From Aldrovandia affinis (Eukaryota > Chordata > Actinopteri > Notacanthiformes > Halosauridae), in the NCBI GenBank assembly GCA_029706075.1, contig JAINUG010000110.1:1583213-1647212 (forward strand): a stretch of DNA of 64,000 bases, written 5' to 3'. The position numbers and the translations under genes are program-made. Positions 60,822 to 64,000 of the stretch are shown one piece after another. The first letter of the stretch is position 1. Every line of letters begins with the position of its first letter. A model generated the notes under the pieces. The model worked only from the letters and a program-made list of their open reading frames with translations. It made no database searches and had not been told where the DNA came from.

Positions 60822-62999
60822 ATACTGCAATGCGCTGAGCGGTTTTCTGTTCATCAGACTCCTGCCTAATGCCACATAATAATAAACGGACATCTATGTT
60901 TCACCTAATATGGATTGCTGGCCTTGTTTACATATAGCATTCAATCAAAGCAGGCATACAACCTAATGACCATACACTGACAATCACTATAATAACAATA
61001 TATAATTTAACTTGACTTTCATAATAATACTGCAATGACAGGACACCATTAAAATGCATAATTATTGCTGCCAAGTTCATTTGAACTCAAGCAGGAACCC
61101 CTGGGTGTAGATTAATATACATAAAGATGAGAAAATAGAAGATCAATGGTAGCTACTGCATTGAAAAAAATATATCTATCAAATAGTCTATACAGTATGT
61201 TGGCATCCTATACCTGTTAATGATCTGCATCTCTAAATTAACCAATGCCATGGATCAACAGGTCTGTCATTAACGAAACATCTCACTTGTGGGTGAAAAT
61301 CAAATTGATTAAACAAACTGCTAGACCTTCACAAATTAAATCCAAGTGCATAAAAAACATCTGTGTCTTCAAATCATGGTAGATAACATTACACAAAGAC
61401 AAACAATGAGGTTCACCTGGCTCTGGAAAGAGGTAGGCTACGGACAAATGTCTTATATAAAGTTACCAACTGGTCTCAATGATGTGAAATGGCCGTTATC
61501 ATAGTTTATTTTTTAAATCATGCGCAGCAATAAAGCCATACGCATAATATTAGGATTTACAGATAAGTTTTGTTTTCTTGCAATAAGAAAAAACAGTACG
61601 ACCTAAATATTACAGTACAGTAATATTGGCATTATAGTATTACAGTAAATATTTACAATACAGTACAGTACCCTAACCCTAAATATTACACATATTGTAT
61701 AGTGCCAGTCACTCGGTGAGTACAAATTTTCATTGAATACAATCTCATACTTACACAAGCATAGAGGAATACAGGGTTAATTGAGATACGGTGCTGGATT
61801 AATTTTAGATTTAGTTTTTTTTTATTTAATTGAATTTCATTTCTCCTTATTTTGTCTACATTTTTTTTTCTCAAGGGCAGATTGCCCTGTTCAAGTTGAG
61901 TTCCTTAACCACATTGCCAGCCCAGAAATGAGGTTATAGTGTAAACAGCCCATTAGCACATATGCAGGAGAGCTCATTTTATTAGCAGGCAAGCCTCTGG
62001 GTTCTTCAAATGCTTGTCATTGACTAGCACTTTCTCATTCACTGACTGTATAGATAATCATAACTTGCTCACTCATCTGTCCATTAATATTTGCACTGAA
62101 ATCTCAGAACTGCCAAATGTACCACAAAGACATTCATTTCTGAGCTATATGAACTGCACCACAGAGTGCAACATTTATCGGTTTTGTCTTATGCAGGCAT
62201 AATAGAAGATATGCAGGCATACACACAGTATGTATGTATGTATGTATGCATGTATGTCCACTAAGGACCTCCAGCAGACAAGTGTGGCAGCTTACTGTGC
62301 GCAGGCACCTTCAGTTCATTTGATGGTAACCGGTTGTATAGAAAGTGTGCATGGAGTGTGCTGGGCCTGTGGCCTAATCCTCTGTGAATTGGTTTCAAAG
62401 TACCTTGGCCCATTTGAGCACATTTCCTCCCTCCTTGGTTGAGGGGACCACCAATTAAAAGGGCTTGAAGTGGGCAGCCCTGGCCCTGGATGAATGAACA
62501 GGTCCACCAGGGGGGCGCGCAGGCTCACGCCAGCCAAGGGAACGCTTGTGTTCCAGCAGATGGAGAGAGAACCATCAAAAACAGTTCAGTCGTCAATTTG
62601 AATTTGGAGAGAACAGGACTATCTCTCCACTCTAGTTTTCTTTCTTTTTATTTCTGAGCTGGAGGTACAGGCATTGGCTAATGTATTAGCCAAGTGCTGC
62701 CCCCAAAAGACAGGACATTTAATTAATTACCTTGAGCTGGAGAGTACATTTAAAGCCAAATTACATTTTTTATGGAGTCATTGTTCAGTTGATATTTTGG
62801 GAACTCAGGGATAATCGCAATATTTTATTATTGCAGAATAGAACACATACCAGACTGGAACATTAGCAGCATAAAGAGGGAAGAATGAGGGTGTCTTGAT
62901 TACAGCACTAATAGGCCTAGTTACATCCTGTTATTGTTCCTAGAAAAATGAATTATTCTCTTCTTAGTAATAAATGCATTTTTTTTCTTTCTATCACAG
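60822..62999. other. pcdh15: pcdh15 intron; (GTAT)n at 62229-62258 and acceptor at its end
   Basis: AT-rich DNA with a small tetranucleotide repeat. 62280-62560 is GC-richer without a recognised gene. The intron ends in a T-rich tract and CACAG (62978-62999). Confidence 0.6.
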
Positions 63000-63160
63000 G
63001 GACAGTCCTGGTCGAAAATATGCAAATAAATGGAAGATCTCAAGACCCAGACCGAACCATTTCCTTGTCCTTGCGAGACAACCATGAACGCTGGGTTCTC
63101 TTGGAGCCGGTGGCGCAACGGTTATTCCTAAACAGCACTGGTCGAGTTCTTGACAGAGAT
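63000..63160 (+). CDS. pcdh15: pcdh15 coding exon, body of cadherin repeat EC1
   Basis: This 161-nt exon lies between an acceptor (ttttctttctatcacag) and a consensus donor gtaagt at 63161, entering in phase 1 and leaving in phase 0. Joined to the previous exon it encodes residues 59-112: a Gly, [11 protein letters not shown], then [19 protein letters not shown] and [13 protein letters not shown]. Human protocadherin-15 reads very similarly ([11 protein letters not shown] is identical), so the family call is secure. NST at residues 103-105 is an N-glycosylation sequon, and LDRD carries calcium-binding acidic residues of EC1. EC1 makes the handshake contact with cadherin-23 that forms the tip link. 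The remaining gene lies beyond the window. Fish usually carry two copies, pcdh15a and pcdh15b; I cannot tell which this is. Confidence 0.96.
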
Positions 63161-63808
63161 GTAAGTATTCAAGGTTAAATACTCATAGTGCTTATCAAAT
63201 GTACTCCCTAATATTCAGATATTTGGCGTTTTCATGTATTATTCGTCATTGTTAACTGGGCTGTAAAGTACTTGTCTGCAGAACTCAATGAACTTTTCTC
63301 TCCTGATATTAGTGGAATTTGTTATCACAGCCTGCTTTTAATCAAAATTGCAGCCTTCCCACCAGCACCAGATTGCAAGCCCTTGGCTATATATCCAAAG
63401 ATTTCGCTTTTTTTTTCATCCACTTTGCATACAATCATGCATGAATTATGCCTGAAACAGGAAAATGTGATTATAATGGTGCCACAGAATGGAATAAATG
63501 GAGATAAAAAGACAACAGTAATCCTCAGAATTCAGAGCAGCCTAGGTATTCTCAGAATTGTATTCTTTCATAAATTATGGTCAGCAATAAGAGTAAATAA
63601 GATAAATAAGAGTTTCAATAAATGTATTGGCACCCTATTGACCACACAAAGTGCTCATGGTAAGCCAAAAAAATATCTGTTTCGAGCTGCTTTACATGCA
63701 GAGGCACTACTTGAAGAAATTCCATGAAAATTCATTTCTGTGGCTCTACATGTAGATTGATGTTGTGTTGTCCTTGTCTGCGGTGTTGTTGGCTAAGGAC
63801 TCACTTGG
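63161..63808. other. pcdh15: pcdh15 intron with an unrecognised 151-codon plus frame
   Basis: The frame 63272-63727 is open for 456 nt just after the exon. It matches no family I know, is not flanked by good splice sites, and its composition follows the AT-rich intron. Likely chance or repeat-derived. Confidence 0.35.
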
Positions 63809-64000
63809 ATGTGCCAACTAATCAGGATGGTGCCCGAAATATCAACAAGGAATGAGAAAAGAAAGAAGAGACAAATTGAGACCGCCGCAAAGCCGCATAT
63901 CTCCGGGCACGAGCGTCCTTCGGTGGCCAAGGAGATCATGTCCATCAAGAATAGAGAAAACAGCTGTCTGTCTGAAAATGTTCTATCTCGGAAGATGTGC
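63809..64000 (+). other. open CpG-richer frame running off the right edge
   Basis: From ATG 63809 (after a TAA at 63794-63796) a frame stays open for 64 codons to the window end. A second in-frame ATG is at 63827. The product is basic (EKRKKRQ) with no domain I recognise. CpG content at 63875-63930 is higher than in the surrounding intron. It could be part of a mobile element or an exon of unknown origin. It does not match the next part of protocadherin-15 as I know it. Confidence 0.3.

Noticed and set aside
60393..60869. 158-codon plus frame
   Set aside because: It is mostly SINE sequence bounded by a target duplication.
63272..63727. 151-codon plus frame after the last exon; its start (SAELNELFSP) resembles a frame at 27529-27560 (SAELNELLSP)
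   Set aside because: The resemblance covers about ten residues only and neither frame has a recognisable domain or splice context; chance or a small shared repeat is likelier than a gene.

Overview
The window looks like nuclear DNA of a ray-finned fish, most likely a teleost. It is AT-rich, intron-dominated and full of Tc1/mariner debris, tRNA-derived SINEs, hAT-type elements and dinucleotide microsatellites. The one host gene I recognise reads as a vertebrate cadherin. I cannot name the species.

Host gene. Four small plus-strand exons at 25838-25959, 43923-43937, 44652-44717 and 63000-63160 join in frame. They encode the signal peptide and first part of the first cadherin repeat of protocadherin-15 (pcdh15), the tip-link protein of hair cells. 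The second coding exon is a 15-nt microexon. Introns of about 18.0 kb, 0.7 kb and 18.3 kb separate the exons, and the gene continues past the right edge. Everything left of 25838 is upstream of the start codon, either a 5' UTR intron or flanking DNA; I found no other host exon there.

Mobile DNA, left to right. 1-11000 holds a (TG)n tract, an old dispersed repeat, a 472-bp Tc1 derivative next to a 206-bp Tc1-type MITE, a tRNA SINE and Tc1 end fragments. 11000-16300 holds an array of short palindromes, a 1540-bp non-autonomous hAT element with a perfect 8-bp target duplication, a 208-bp CT tract and a Tc1 copy with a SINE nested inside it. 18900-24300 holds a MITE, a reversed SINE, a possible solo LTR, an almost intact Tc1-type transposon with a DD38E triad (21565-22997), a DD36E remnant beside it and another Tc1 remnant. 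The first long intron (25960-43922) carries a degenerate minus-strand Ty3/gypsy-like retrotransposon (28624-31986) whose integrase lies upstream of reverse transcriptase, the order typical of Gmr1-like elements. It also holds further Tc1 and MITE copies, a SINE and two tandem duplications. The second long intron (44718-62999) holds a well-preserved SINE with target duplication, a 102-bp (TG)n tract, a perfect 18-bp hairpin, a 706-bp inverted-repeat element, Tc1 debris and two related SINEs.

No rRNA gene, CRISPR array, operon or stand-alone functional tRNA is visible; the tRNA-like sequences are SINE heads. I see no clearly new gene system. The points most worth a second look are the pcdh15 microexon with upstream TGC motifs, the integrase-first retrotransposon, the DD38E transposon, and an unexplained CpG-rich open frame at the right edge.
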